DNA from: Branchiostoma floridae
Lineage: Eukaryota > Chordata > Leptocardii > Amphioxiformes > Branchiostomatidae
Assembly: GCF_000003815.2 (NCBI RefSeq)
Contig: NC_049996.1
Span: 10,872,838 to 10,936,837 of the forward strand
Direction: 5' to 3'
DNA: 64,000 bases
Shown: in pieces, positions 34,902-46,976 of the stretch
How positions within the stretch are numbered: the stretch's first letter is position 1
Layout of the letters: each line of letters begins with the position of its first letter
The notes under the pieces: model-generated
The model's database searches: none
What the model was told of the DNA's origin: nothing
The model's input: only the letters and a program-made list of their open reading frames with translations
Program-made: the position numbers and the translations under genes

Positions 34902-36574
34902 ATGTCAGCGTCCGACACGATCGCCGTCCCACGGTCTGTGGAAGACATCACCCAACCCTGGGTCCAACAGGTCTTCAACAAAGCCGACCCTGACGTCAGT
35001 ATCACCAATGTCAACATCGAGGGAAACATAGGTGAAGGTCAGGGCTATATGAACAGCCTTGTCGCCTTCGTAGCCACTGGGAACAAGGACAGTAAAGAAG
35101 AAAGGCACCGTCTTGTGGCCAAACTGACAAGTTTCCAAATAATGGAGGAAGTAGATTACATGACCGTGGAGGATTATCTTCGTATGGACACGGCAGAGTC
35201 CAAGTTCTACTCCGTGGCAGTGCCGGACTTACTGTCCATGTTACCCGCATCTAAGGGGTCCGAAGCCATGGCCGAAGGAGAAGTCGTGCCTGTCCCAAAG
35301 TGCTACTTCGCCACGAGTGACCAGACCTCCAAGATGTCAGTACGTGTGATGGACAATCTTAAGACTCAAGGCTTCTCGATCAAACCGTTCCCGGCGCAAA
35401 CGTTGAACCTCCAGGAGATGAAGCTCGCAGTAGGAGCTCTGGCCAGGATCCACGGTCTTTCCCATCGACTAGAGCTCCAGTCTGGAGTCCCCCTACCTGA
35501 CAGGTACGACTGGATGATGGACCTTCACGGTACCAAACAACAGTGGTACGGATCCAGAGCGGCCTACCTAGAGGGGGTCAAGGCCTTCGCATCAGCCTTT
35601 CCTGACGCCACAGATCTGTTGGCTTGTCTGGAGAAGCTGAACACTGTCCCGACGGTGAATGAGGCGGTGAAGAATCCAGAAAAGGTGAAGGTGCTGAGCC
35701 ATACGGACTGCTGGAACAACAACATTATGTTCAAGGTACGGAGTCAACTCTGTGATTCCGGACACTTTGTTGTCATTCTATGTACTGCGGTGTTGTTGAA
35801 CATTAATGCTATATGATGAGACTATGTTTTGTGCGTTCAATTAGCAATTTAAGTCCTTTTACTTTGTCTGCCCCTCCTCAGTACGAAGATAATAAAGCCA
35901 CAGACGTAAAACTGGTGGACTGGCAGACTCCTTCCTACCGGACACCGACCTTTGACCTGGTTGTCCTCTTCATGTACCAAAGTTGGGACATTTTCCACAA
36001 CCAGCGGGACGCCATCTTGGAACATTACCACCAAGAACTACAGAAGACCTTGGGAGAAAAGAGTGAGTGTCGACTTTTTTTATAAGTTTCTTAGATGCTA
36101 GTTTGTAAACTAAACATTTGACTAAGTCACCTGAAGATCTCAGGACACCCAACTGCGCTAAAGCGGGAAGAATGTGGGTTCCAATCTCGCCTAGGAGGAT
36201 CCCTTAATGCCTCAGGACAGATTGGAATTCCAACAGAATTCTGGTCGATTCCCAGTCTCTCCAGGGAGACATTAAAATTCTAATCTCTTTTTGGAGAATC
36301 TGCAAATCTGCCATACCAGACCTCGAAAGTCTCATTATTTCTAATCTCTACTTTGACATATATTATACAATTATAAAAATACATATAATGTTCTATCCGT
36401 ACAGAATCCATCGGTCTACAGCTGTACACGTTGGATCAGCTGAAAGCAGACTTCCGTGCTGACTGTGCGATCGGCGTGTTTGAACGGGTGTTATTTTGTT
36501 CGTGGCTTCTCCCCAGTCAACAGCCGGATCTGCTGAAGATTGTACAGGAAGTCAAGAACTGGGGCGTGATTTAG
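34902..36574 (+). CDS. CHK / ecdysteroid-kinase-like (EcKinase-type) phosphotransferase
   Basis: Three exons: 34902-35735, 35882-36062 and 36405-36574, phase-consistent, 394 aa, the usual size for this family. Exon 1 holds the N-lobe, with a Gly-containing EGNIGEGQGYMN at about residues 45-56 and the lysine-bearing HRLVAKLTSF. It also holds the Brenner-type catalytic motif VLSHTDCWNNNIMFK (H267, D269, N274). Exon 2 holds the metal-binding equivalent of DFG as LVDWQ (D291), then TPTFDLVVLFMYQSWD. Members phosphorylate small molecules such as ecdysteroids or choline-like compounds; the substrate here cannot be told. The gene is convergent with CxxCH paralogue C. Its exons 2-3 and 3' flank also exist as an inverted truncated copy at 30112-31190. 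A third copy of the flank is at 25691-26300. Confidence 0.88.
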
Positions 36575-37892
36575 CTGTTTATTTCCTTCAGCTATGTTAG
36601 GATATTATAACGTCACATTTCCAAACCTTCGCCAAACCGGACTGTTTGAGGAAACGGGAAAATATACACAAATAATGCCCACGACTGTTCTCTTTACGTC
36701 GTGTAGTTTGGTGTCTTTTATATCACACCTGGCCGGGTCCCAGTTTGGAAATGTGACGTAGACTGTACTATGCTCAATGCAGTCGGACAGGGCTGTGTAA
36801 ACTGTGCCAGTGAGTTGTACAGGGCTAACATTGAAACTAAGCATATAAGCTGTTCCGAAGAGTTGGACTTATTAAAGTAGCATGGACTTGGGAACGTAGC
36901 ATGAGATGGATACAGGTGTATATAGCTTTAGTCTATTGTTGTACCTGTACGTATACCTATGTGCGGTTGTAACAACTTACGGACAAACCACAAATAGAAA
37001 AGATAAAAGCACACTCAGTATTTTTCTTTTACATTTATTCACATTCTTTTGAATCCATTCGTTACATTAAGGATTGACTAAGAGCCGATTTTGATTGCCA
37101 CGTTAAAGAGATTTTATTACATTTGTCATATGCAAAAATAAACTTTAAACTATTTTATGATCTAGACCTAACTAGTCTGTAAGACTTGTTTTTAATCAAA
37201 AATTATTTCATACTCAGTACTTGGCAGTGAGTTGATTTGCAGCATATACACATATCTATATAATAGATGTAACGTTATATACTTTAAAACCTGTCTCAAA
37301 AGTTCATAATTATAATATCATATAGGACGCATATATTTCACTCTCTTCACAACGAAAAAGTAATTTCTCACCACTAAATTTGCCACTTCATCATATCCTA
37401 TAGTATGTAATGGTAGTTCAACACAAATCTTTTAACGACTGCTGATTACGATTCGTACATTTGTGCGTATATACATATCAAAATAAGAAAACCCCTTTTT
37501 TCATACATTCTTTTCTAACATTTTCTCTTGTAACAACAATTCAATATATACAACAGCATTTCAGTACCCTTAACGCTTATATAGACTACTTAATCTTTGC
37601 TTCCTTCCTAGACCAGTAGCACCACCAATATTTGAGGTCCGTTTCCCATCATTGCATTCTTGTTAATTGCAAATTAGTTAATATATGGCAGTAACATTTT
37701 CAGCAGCATTTTGCACGCAAAATTGTAGAGATTCTCTTTTAAATAAATCCTACAAGTAGAAGAATGCACATATTTTCTTGTTCGTTTTCTCTATCAACGG
37801 CGAAATATGCTCACCCGACACAACATAACCCAATTCTAATTCTAAATTTAACCCATTGTCTAATTTTTGTCTTTGCCGGTCGACTAATTGCA
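36575..37892. other. Convergent intergenic region, kinase and paralogue C
   Basis: AT-rich, no gene seen. It contains the kinase 3' flank that is duplicated elsewhere (TAAGCATATAAGCTGT near 36838-36854, AGAGCCGATTTTGATTG near 37081-37097). Confidence 0.6.
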
Positions 37893-40082
37893 TTAGTTAT
37901 CGTTTCCGCTAGGAGGCGTGGGCGCATTGGGAAACGGTCGCACTTGCAGCAGTCCTTGCCACCACACCACCGCCCTGTTTAGAAGTGTTTTTGGTCTGTG
38001 TTCATTCGCCCACTCGTTGTACTGCTTAATACTACTCTTCAGTTGCTGGGAGTAGTCCATCGACTTTCGTCCTTCCTCGAAGGGCTCCCCTGCTTTCAGG
38101 TTACGGAACCACCGCATCAACTCGCCGTCGCTCTCGGGACGACTGGGGGGTACCGGCCGAGGGACGGAGTTGTCCTTGTCCGGTACGGAGGCCGTGGAGT
38201 GACAGGAGGCACAGCAGGACTTGAAGTTGTCCACCGGTCCGTTCGCCCGGCCCAGCCAGCCCAGGTACGGGCGGGAAGCTATAGAAATGAGAATAGATGG
38301 GTGGTACGTTAAGGCCATTGCTCGGTAACATTACAGCAATGATAAGATGTCATCTACTATCTAAGACTAGAATAGAATATACTTTCCTTGCTTCTGTCAA
38401 ATAAAAAAGAACTGTCTTCTACGTACTGAAACTATCTGAAGTTCAAAATATCTGAGAAAAATGAAATAGCTTACCTGGTAGTATCCCTAGGTCCCTGAGC
38501 CGCGGGTTGTTCCATGTCTGTACGGGCCTGGCGCCCTCCTGGTACCGCTGCTGAGTCAGGTCCGGATCGTTCCCCCACTGCAGACACACGGGCACCAGTC
38601 TCCGCCAGGGGGCGACACTGCACTGTGAGATGTGGTACACAAACGTCCCAAACACCCAGCCTATTTCAAGAAGAGGAAGAAAACGACACAAAAATTCCAG
38701 GCATCAGTGATTTTGTTCTGTTGGAAGCAAATTTTGTTTTACGATAAATACAAGACATGTTTACCAGAGCTTTGAAACAACAAAATATCAGCAATATCAT
38801 TTTATACTTAAAAAAACCCACTACATACCAATATCTGCGCGTTCGTCCCTGACGGCGACGTCCATCTGAATGAGTCTCATGTTAACAAGTGGGCCCCTGT
38901 CACCTGGTTCCTCAGGCTCTTTGGCAATGGCCGCCTTCCAGACGGGACTTTCCGTCAAGTACGGGATGTCTTCAGCACTCCCTTCTGTAAAGAGAAGCTT
39001 GAAGCCGACCGTTCCTTCAGGAAAGACGACACCGTCTACTTTAGGGCGCGACGGTTCTTCCCAGACGTTGCCGATCACGAAGGCACCGGGCGCGTTGTAG
39101 AACGCTACGGCCCAGGTCTGTAGTCTCCGCCGCTGGGTGTCCGCCAACATACCCGGGGCAGCTGGCCGCTCCATGGTCATGCCGTGGATAGGCTCGCGCC
39201 CCGTGGGGAGGAAGGACATCCACGGGATGTGGTACCAGTCACGGGTTTGGTTCTCCGCTACTCTGAAGTCACACTCGGTGTTCCCTTCCAAACAGTAATC
39301 CCGAACGGTAAGCAGATATCTGAAATCAAACATGACGAATTTTATTGATTTTAGAATGAAACTCAATATTGATTGGGTCTGAAACTAGGATTATGGGTGT
39401 TCAGGTAACTGAAGTTTAAGTACCGTAAGTAGACAAGTGCCAGTTGACCAAATATATTTCAAGAAAATGATGATGGTGATTTGGTTTCAGTCACTTTCAA
39501 ACATTACTACAGTATTGTAGAATATAAGGTACACATAGCTGAAATGCACTGTGGTAATACAACACAGTGAACATACGGCAAGCATATTGCCCTTCGGCGT
39601 TACACAACCACTTTCTTGTCTTAAGTAGTTGGAATAATCTGCTCAGACGTGTCCTATAGCTACATGCTACAGAGTATAATACTAAATACTACTGTATAAT
39701 GATATGGTAAGGGGTTGCACATATAGTTACATAAAGTTTCAGGGCTATTCAGCACAAATGCTTTCAAAATTTGTACACTACATTATGTTCGGACATGAAA
39801 ATGACGACAGAAGTTTACATACCTTTCTGGTTCTGTTTTGAAGTCCATGTCCAGCCAGGGAAAAGTCTCGTCCCTAGGCTGTGTGGAGGGAAAGTCCAGT
39901 CGTGGCTGGAACAGCGGTCCCCTGTACCCCGGCGGTGCGGGGTTGTAGGACGGCCGGCTGAATTCTAGCCGCGCTACCTGCTGCCAGTCAGGAGTTGGTC
40001 TGCGTTGTTGGAAGAGTAGAGCTCCTGCAACGGTGGTGGTGCCCACAAGTACGGAATACTTGCAGAATCTGTAGAGCGACAT
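37893..40082 (-). CDS. CxxCH-motif protein, bacterial-like family, paralogue C
   Basis: Four exons on the minus strand: 40082-39823, 39319-38829, 38660-38475 and 38278-37893, 440 aa. It is clearly diverged from A and B but keeps all blocks: a hydrophobic leader (MSLYRFCKYSVLVGTTTVAG), FSRPSYNPAPPGYRGPLFQP, FPWLDMDFKTEPERY, RDWYHIPWM, FYNAPGAFVIGNVW, FPEGTVGFKLLFTEG, RLIQMDVAVRDERADIG, WVFGTFVYHIS, CLQWGNDPDL, LGWLGRANGPVDNFKSCC and C335-A-S-C338-H339. Its first intron lies about 20 residues upstream of the A/B one (phase 2 inside the Arg of PERY). The DFRVAENQTRDW junction, split by the minisatellite intron in A and B, is uninterrupted here. Introns 2 and 3 are at identical positions in all three. 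The start is 884 bp from the divergent protein-kinase-like gene. Confidence 0.83.
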
Positions 40083-40966
40083 GTTGTAAGGTACGTTCCA
40101 GACGTTTAGAATTAAAGGATGGGCGTATGTTTTCGAAAAAACGTCGTTTTATATACCCGTACTGTAGGAAATCCCCCAAATTTGCATAGAGTCTTGTAGA
40201 GATTGCACAACCGAAACTTTACACACCCCGAAACAATACACCTGTTAGTTTATACACGTAGGCCAGCCTATTAGGAGGAGGACAGGTTGTAATGGTTCGA
40301 TACAATATGCCTTAAATAAAGACAAATTTTATAGGATATGAATAGAAACTGTCATATCATATGACTATTCTACAAACATAGTCTTAATTTTATTGATATG
40401 TCTGCACCAGTCTCAATTCAGCTACAGTTTTGGGTTATCAACTCCAGTTTTCGTCCTCACCTAACTAAAATCATTCCTCCTAGATTAAACCAAACTGTTA
40501 AAGGTTGGAAACTATCTTAAGTTCTGTAACAACCAACAATATGGCAATTTTAGAGACAAAATAATGTATAAATTTGATATAACAGCAGTGAAGTTTACCT
40601 TTTGTTTTCATGTGTACAAAAATTTAATCATATGTTTGTAACACTGCTCTTGGAATAAAACAACCGGCCTATAATCTCCCCATAAAATATAATGCATCGT
40701 TCCAGTTTCCTTACGTCACACACACCTGGTATTCCCCGACGCGCGCGACTGAAATAGACCTTACAGGAGGTCATTAACTGACCGAAACTTCGGCCCCTGG
40801 GATTTTTCGGAAGACGTCTCAACTGCGTTTGTTTGTTCATCTCGCACAGAGAATGATCTGGAATCAGGTCCCGGTGCAATATTGTACTGATGAAGATATC
40901 ACCCCTATTTCTAGATCTTTCTAAAGTAATGGTACATTCCACACAACCCGGAAGTGCCGTACCAAC
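40083..40966. promoter_or_regulatory. Divergent 5' region between paralogue C and the kinase-like gene
   Basis: 884 bp between two start codons facing away from each other. A 136-codon minus-strand frame crossing the right part has no recognisable similarity and overlaps the neighbouring first exon. The segment near 40720-40810 is more GC-rich (GACGCGCGCGAC) and may hold the kinase-like gene promoter. Confidence 0.45.
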
Positions 40967-43900
40967 ATGGCGGACAGTCACAACAAAAAGCAAGCAGTTG
41001 CAGTTGGACTTTCTGAGACTTCTCCGTACGTTTGACAACGTTTGAACACGTCTTTCGTAGCATATAAGTCCCGTGTAGAGTCTGCAGTTATAATCAACCT
41101 ACAAAAATTGTTCAGAATTTGTCACATAATGATGATAAAAGCTCTTGATGAATCTGACATTATGCAAATTATGTAAACCTGTGAATCATAATTCCATGCA
41201 TGTTCCTTTTTTTACCATGAATGTTGTAGGGGGCACTATAATCTCATTTGCTTTACCATGTCTCATATATGCTATTCCTTCATTCAATTGTTTTTGTGGT
41301 GTTTGTGAATTTGTATGAAAAGGTATTGATTTTTTAAATTATCACTACAAATGATTTTTTTTCTTGTGCTCTGATGCATGTCGAAGTATCATAACATATA
41401 CCGTTTTCACCTTAAGCTTCCTACATATTGTTTTGAACAAGTAACCTGTTCTGTTTTACCTCCTATCCATGGGGGCAGCCATCTTGTTTCCTGTAGCAGT
41501 CCATAGTACTATTTTAACAAATAGCCAATTACTTTACACATGTGTAGGCCTCCCAGTACTACTGAAGGGTTGAAACAACACAAGGACGGATCAGCAACGA
41601 GACAGCAGGACTCTGGTTACTACAGTCAGCATCTCAGCAGGGGGGAGACTTCTGACACAGTCGATGCAGTTCTTGAGAAGCCAACCTGTCATTCTGAAGA
41701 AGGTAGAGAGAATTCTGATTTCACGTTGATTGAAGCACGTTGACAGATTATTTTGATAAAAGTATAGTAAAAAGTGGTAAGATCCAACAATCAGCTAAAA
41801 GGCACAGCCATCTTGGACGAGGGTGTCATAGCAGCTGCTGGATCAAAGAGGAGAAATCGAAACATTTTTGCGTATTCATGACTAACTAATAAGAAACATT
41901 ATGGACTTGTAAGGATCAGAAATTTATACTACACATATACATGCCACAATGTAAGTTTCTTCTTTTAGCAATGAGGTAAAGAACTCAAATCAGCCATCTT
42001 AATGTTAGGTCATGTTAAACTATGGAAAATTAGCAAGATCCATACTCTAACCTTTTTTAGTCTGATTGTACAATGTTATGATAGTTCATATTTTCTAAAT
42101 GCTGATATGTTACAATAGCCTGGTATCCATCCTTCTTATGTCTAACGTTACCAAGTCTTTGTCGTCCTCTCTGCAAATGTTGTTATAAGCCATTTGTATT
42201 TCTCATAGGTGAAAGTTTACTGAGCAAAAGGGTCAGAAGGGAAGAAGAGGAGTTCTTAAGGTGGGCAACAACAACACAAGCCAGCAGGTGCCAGGACTAT
42301 GTCCAGCTGGAGGAGGGAGTGGTGTTTTCCAGGTTCATAGTTACAAGCACAGGGAAGAGAGTGGAGGTGCAGCTCTAGTATTGGTGCTATTTTCATAGCT
42401 ATTGTAACTGTGATAAGGTAGCATTTTGACTTCCTACACATCCTTTTGGTATGGTTTTTATTCAGTATCAGTAAAGACCTTGCAGATATGAGACCTGAAT
42501 TGCATCCTATTACAAAAGGTTTACAACAATGTAAAAGTATCCAGTATTTGATTATATCTCACATGAAACTATACATCACAATCAATATGTCAACTGCTAT
42601 GAGAGCCAATTGCACAGTTGAAATATGATCATAGTATGTTATACATTTACTCAGTTTGTGTGAAGTCTATATCATGAAGGTATCACTGTTAAATTTTCTG
42701 GTTTTACAGTCAGTGATCGCACAATGCAGGAAAGAGATTTATGTACAGCATTTGTGTTCCATGGACGTGTTTGTTGCTACAGATCATCCGACCAGACGGG
42801 AGTCACTACCGGCGGGGTGAGAGGTACAGCTCGTCAGCGGAGTGGGTGACAGGGGGGCTGCTGGGGGAGGGGGCCTATGGAAAAGTGCACCTATGTGAGG
42901 ATCTGGCAAATGCCATCAAAAAACAACATGCAGTGAAAGAGGTTGGTTGTTACTTTGTCAAACATATTAAAGTCCAGGGCACATTTGTGAATATGCAGCT
43001 AACTAAACGTATTTTTTTATGGAAAAGTTAATTTTCTACAAGGATGAATTTGGTGTATATTAGCCTGGGTACCATCCGATTTCTACCGGGGCTCCTTAAA
43101 CTCGTTACCCTAAAATAATTTTTTTAGGATAGCGAGTGTAAGGAGCCCCGGTAGAAATCAGATGGTACCCAGGCTAGGTGTATATGCCCCTTTTATCAAA
43201 CTCTATATGTTTGTTTGCAAACATGCAAAGACAGATAAGACTATGGTAATGCTCAAGCAAATTTCTGACCAAAAACCATTACTCAGATGTGACAAACTGA
43301 ATAAATGTGCTAAAATTACAGTACCGGTACCACAAATAAGATATTATGATTCTGTTTCTTTACAGACGAAGCTGCGTGAGTTTAATCCAGTAGAAGCGGA
43401 CTCGTGGTTGAGGCTGGGGTTCAGCCGCCATGTTTGCGGTCTGAATGCCGTCACGCTGCAGGACGGAGCCGTGTGGTGGCACATGGAGCTCATCAACCCC
43501 AGTAAGTGTTAGAGTAGATTTCCCACCCCTGTCAGTAGACATGCCCAGACCGTAGTTCCAAGGGACAGTAAACCCTAGCAATCTACATGATTGTAGAGGC
43601 TCATACTGAATACACACGCCGTTCTATGTACATGTATGTTTACTTCCCTGAGTAAGGAGAGATCAAGGAGGTTAAAAAACAATTTTTGTGATTTTTAACC
43701 TTCTTGGAGAGATAGAGACCATTTAACGATGATAACAGAGGGTGCAGCTCTGGGTCTCTAGTGTCATTGGTGCAGAGCCTTGGTAAGAAGCCTGTGTGAT
43801 ACGGAAAATTATCACTCGGTCCGGCAAATCTGTATCAAATGTTATTGCGGCCCAGATATGACATACATGTACATACAATTACCAGTTGTTATCATTGTTA

Positions 43901-46275
43901 ACAAAAATATACAAAGCATTTGTAGATTGTTATAATTTGTGTCCTTCCCAGGAGTTTCTCTGAAACAGCTTGTGGAGATCCATCAGCCCAAACCTCTTCA
44001 CTGGCGGGATGCTGTTACCATAGCAACGGGAATTTTCTCTGCCATTGCGCACATTCACAGCTACAGTGTCAAGCATTGTGATCTCCATCGTAAGTAGGGA
44101 AGAACTGTTTCTGAATTGAAGTATGCTGGGACAGATGCCCTCTACTATTGAATATGTCTTCTGTACTGACTTCGCATTCGTTACATCATCTCTACGCATC
44201 TCACTTTGTGGTGTTGTCTTTGCATTAGATACAATGTCCTTTTTACTTTTTACACTTCATTTTCTCATTATACATTAATGGTAAACAAAACAAGCAGAAA
44301 GATATCTTAAAAAGGCCAAAAGAACAGTTCTTTGTCCATTGCAGGGTTGAACAGAGGCCCAGGCTTGTCATGCTTACAATACTTACATGTATCACAACTT
44401 GTCTCACTCCATCCAGGTGTAAAAATATAGGTATCTGACTTTGAGTTGGAGGTAAAAAGCAGTGAAAGGATAGGGTTGGGCTCCACTTTCCAATAATGTG
44501 CCCTAGACACAGTAGATAAAAACACACTGCCCCTACGGCCTCAAAAAAACTATGGGACTACCTTTTACCTTTCCAGCTGGAAATGTGATGCTGTGTAAAG
44601 ACCTGCGTGTGAAGGTGATTGACTTCTCCCTCCTGCAGCCTGCAGTAACTAACGATGACTTCAGTCTGGATGTGCAGAACGGACTGCAGCTCTTCCTGTA
44701 CATGGTCACGGCTAAGAGCTTCCGTTTCTCATGGACAGAAGCTTTAGTACAGGAACATGTTAAGGTAGAACTCTGTGCTTTGTTAAACTGTGTATCCAAA
44801 TAGCAATTACTCAAGCAACTGGATATGATTTGGGAATCTCTAAATTCCTTAATCATATACAGTTTTTTGAGTACATTGTAATTGGTAATTGCCATATCTT
44901 ATTACCTTGATGTTTAACCTTCATTAATGTAAGCTATGTAAACTATGAGTTAAAATTCATCTCATTTATTCAGCATTCAATCTTTATATTCCATCTTGTT
45001 GCAGATTGTGCACCATGCATTCTTCTATTAAAGATTGTAATATTTAGAGCATAGCATCTATAAAGGGATATTTGCCAGTTTGTAGTTGATTGATATATAT
45101 TAAGATTTTTCAGATCCCCAATGTCTTTCCAACTTGAATTAGACAAGTAGGCAAATCTAAATGTATGTACTTTTAATACCTCACACAATGTAAAAGTTCA
45201 CTGGGTGCCTTGATCCTGCAGGATGATAAAGTGTTGCCATTGGTGCTAAAGATGTTCCAACCAGTGACCAATCAGACTGCTGCAGACATTGCTAAGGAGT
45301 TTTCAGCCTGCAGAGTGAAAGGTGTTGATGAAGCCGATGGGATCAGAAAGGTAATCTTTAGAATTATCTTGGTACACATAAAGTTATGGTAGACATACAG
45401 AAATCTTCTAGGTCACACTGAAAAGATCACCAATGTTCACCCCCCATCTAACTCCTTTCACATAGAAGTCATGGCACTGTGCTGAGGGGTTTGGTCAATG
45501 TGTGGTTTTGATTGCTCAACATCCACCATTTTTTGTATCAGAGTACCAATGTGTGGATTACACAAAAATCTTGCATTTTAATGCTATACAGTCTGACATA
45601 TATACATGTATATAGTCCTCTGGTGAATATTCTTGACTAAATTTCTTACGGTAGTGCCAAGGAGGTTGAAATCAGCCTCCTTGGTAGTACCAAATGGCAT
45701 TGCCCAAATCCCACCCAGTGGCGACACCAGACCTTGCTGTGAAAGAAGTCAGATGGCATGGTGGTCCTCATTTTTGCCATTGCAAAAGTGTCATTTCAAC
45801 CAGTTGGTATTGCATATTATTGATGAATGTTTATCATGTTGTTATAGGATGATGCAGCTTCTGTGGACAGACAGGATATTGTCAGGGAGTCGTTTGCAAC
45901 AGCAGTGAGTGAGGATGATGTGCTGACTGCAGTTCACAACCACATCAGCCAGGGGGACTCGCTAGATGATATCTTTGCTGCACTGCCAGAAGGTGATAAC
46001 ATCATTTGTGATTGAACAAATAAAGAAGAATTTAATAAAAAGAAATGACAATAATTGATATCACAGATCTAGAAGGCATTCATTCTTTTTCAAATCTCCC
46101 TTTTCTTTTATTGAAAATGTTGACAATGTTGTAAGGTAATATACATGAATTTGTATGTTTTTCAATAACTTTTTGCAAGGAGAACATATGATTTTGCTGA
46201 ATGATTTGCTTGCTAAATTCTATTCCAACAGGTGGAATGTTTACTGTTACAACAAAACAGCAGCAGGCACCGTGA
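40967..46275 (+). CDS. Divergent protein-kinase-like protein, probable pseudokinase
   Basis: Ten exons inferred: 40967-41025, 41548-41702, 42209-42366, 42783-42941, 43366-43501, 43952-44089, 44577-44764, 45222-45350, 45848-45992 and 46232-46275; 436 aa. Residues 1-124 form a polar N-terminal region. The kinase-like domain starts near 145 with an intact Gly-loop GEGAYGKV (G152-G157) and AVKE (K176). The catalytic loop reads HCDLHPGN (H264, D266, N271), so the usual Arg of HRD is Cys. DFG is replaced by DFS (D284-F285-S286), and no APE motif or normal activation segment follows. I cannot place it in a named kinase group; a MAP3K (NIK-like) relation is only a guess. The donor of exon 3 (GAG|GTGCAG) was chosen because it alone keeps phase. 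If the exon 9 donor is not used, the frame ends at TGA 46013-46015, followed at once by AATAAA signals (46019, 46035). Confidence 0.8.
43062..43175. mobile_element. Long-arm MITE with AGCCTGGGTACCATC termini (family 3)
   Basis: Arms of about 45 bp (AGCCTGGGTACCATCCGATT then TCTACCGGGGCTCCTTA) form a near-perfect inverted repeat with the right half. It lies in intron 4 of the kinase-like gene. Confidence 0.88.
44808..44935. mobile_element. Diverged family 2 hairpin MITE
   Basis: TTACTCAAGCAACTGGATAT at left, TCATATACAGTTTTTTGAGT at right, then the family tail ATCTTATTACCTTGATGTTT. In intron 7 of the kinase-like gene. Confidence 0.75.
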
Positions 46276-46550
46276 GGAAACTGTCCTGTTCTGCCCTCAT
46301 GGAAGAGACAGAGAAGTGAGATGGGCCTGTAACTCACGACCACACTACTGAGATGGATGTTTGGTGGAGTGATAGATAACAATAGAATTAAGCAGGACCT
46401 GGAACATACTGGAAGACACCTCCGCACATCAAGTTTTTTGTTGCATTTTCTGGTACAGAACTTAAAGGTCTCAGGGTCCAATATCTTGCCAAACAGTATG
46501 GTTCTGTCACTTATGTGAGATTCACATGTGAGCTTGTGTTGGCTCTCAAT

Positions 46551-46556
46551 AATAAA
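46551..46556 (+). other. Probable poly(A) signal of the kinase-like gene
   Basis: Canonical AATAAA about 275 nt past the stop of the ten-exon model. The alternative nine-exon end has its own AATAAA at 46019-46024. Confidence 0.5.
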
Positions 46557-46590
46557 TGGAGCTGATTTTATGAGTTGTTTAAACTTTACA

Positions 46591-46976
46591 AGATAGAAGT
46601 GTCTTGTAATCCAGATATCAGTATTCAGAGCACTGTGAGCTGAACCAAAGTCAAGACTGTCTCAAAGTCTTTTCTCTTTATATGCTTCATTAGTTTTCAA
46701 AAAGGTTAAAAAGAATGAATGTTCCTCTTTACAAAGTTGAACATATTTTGAAGTAAATGTCTGTGACACTTACACAGTGGTATTAAAGATAGAAGTGTCT
46801 TGTAATCCAGATATCAGTATTCAGAGCACTGTGAACTGAACCAAAGTTAAGACTGTCTCAAAGTCTTTTTATGTCATGACTTTTGAAAAGGTTAAATTAA
46901 TTGAATGTTGCTACTTATAAAGTTGCACATATTTTGAAGTAAATGTCTCTGGCACTCATACTGTGGTACTGTATTA
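46591..46976. repeat. Direct tandem duplication, period 196 bp
   Basis: Two copies (46591-46786 and 46787 onward) start with AGATAGAAGTGTCTTGTAAT and share CAGATATCAGTATTCAGAGC and TTGAAGTAAATGTCT. They differ by scattered substitutions and small indels. Downstream of the kinase-like gene, non-coding. Confidence 0.9.

Noticed and set aside
36130-36200. Possible SINE or tRNA fragment with GGGTTCCAATCTCGCC
   Set aside because: Only a weak B box in the kinase intron, and the surrounding sequence is shared with the inverted kinase copy; not enough to call a separate element.
40628-41038. 136-codon minus-strand frame upstream of the kinase-like gene
   Set aside because: No recognisable similarity, no splice support, and it overlaps the likely promoter and first exon of the plus-strand gene.
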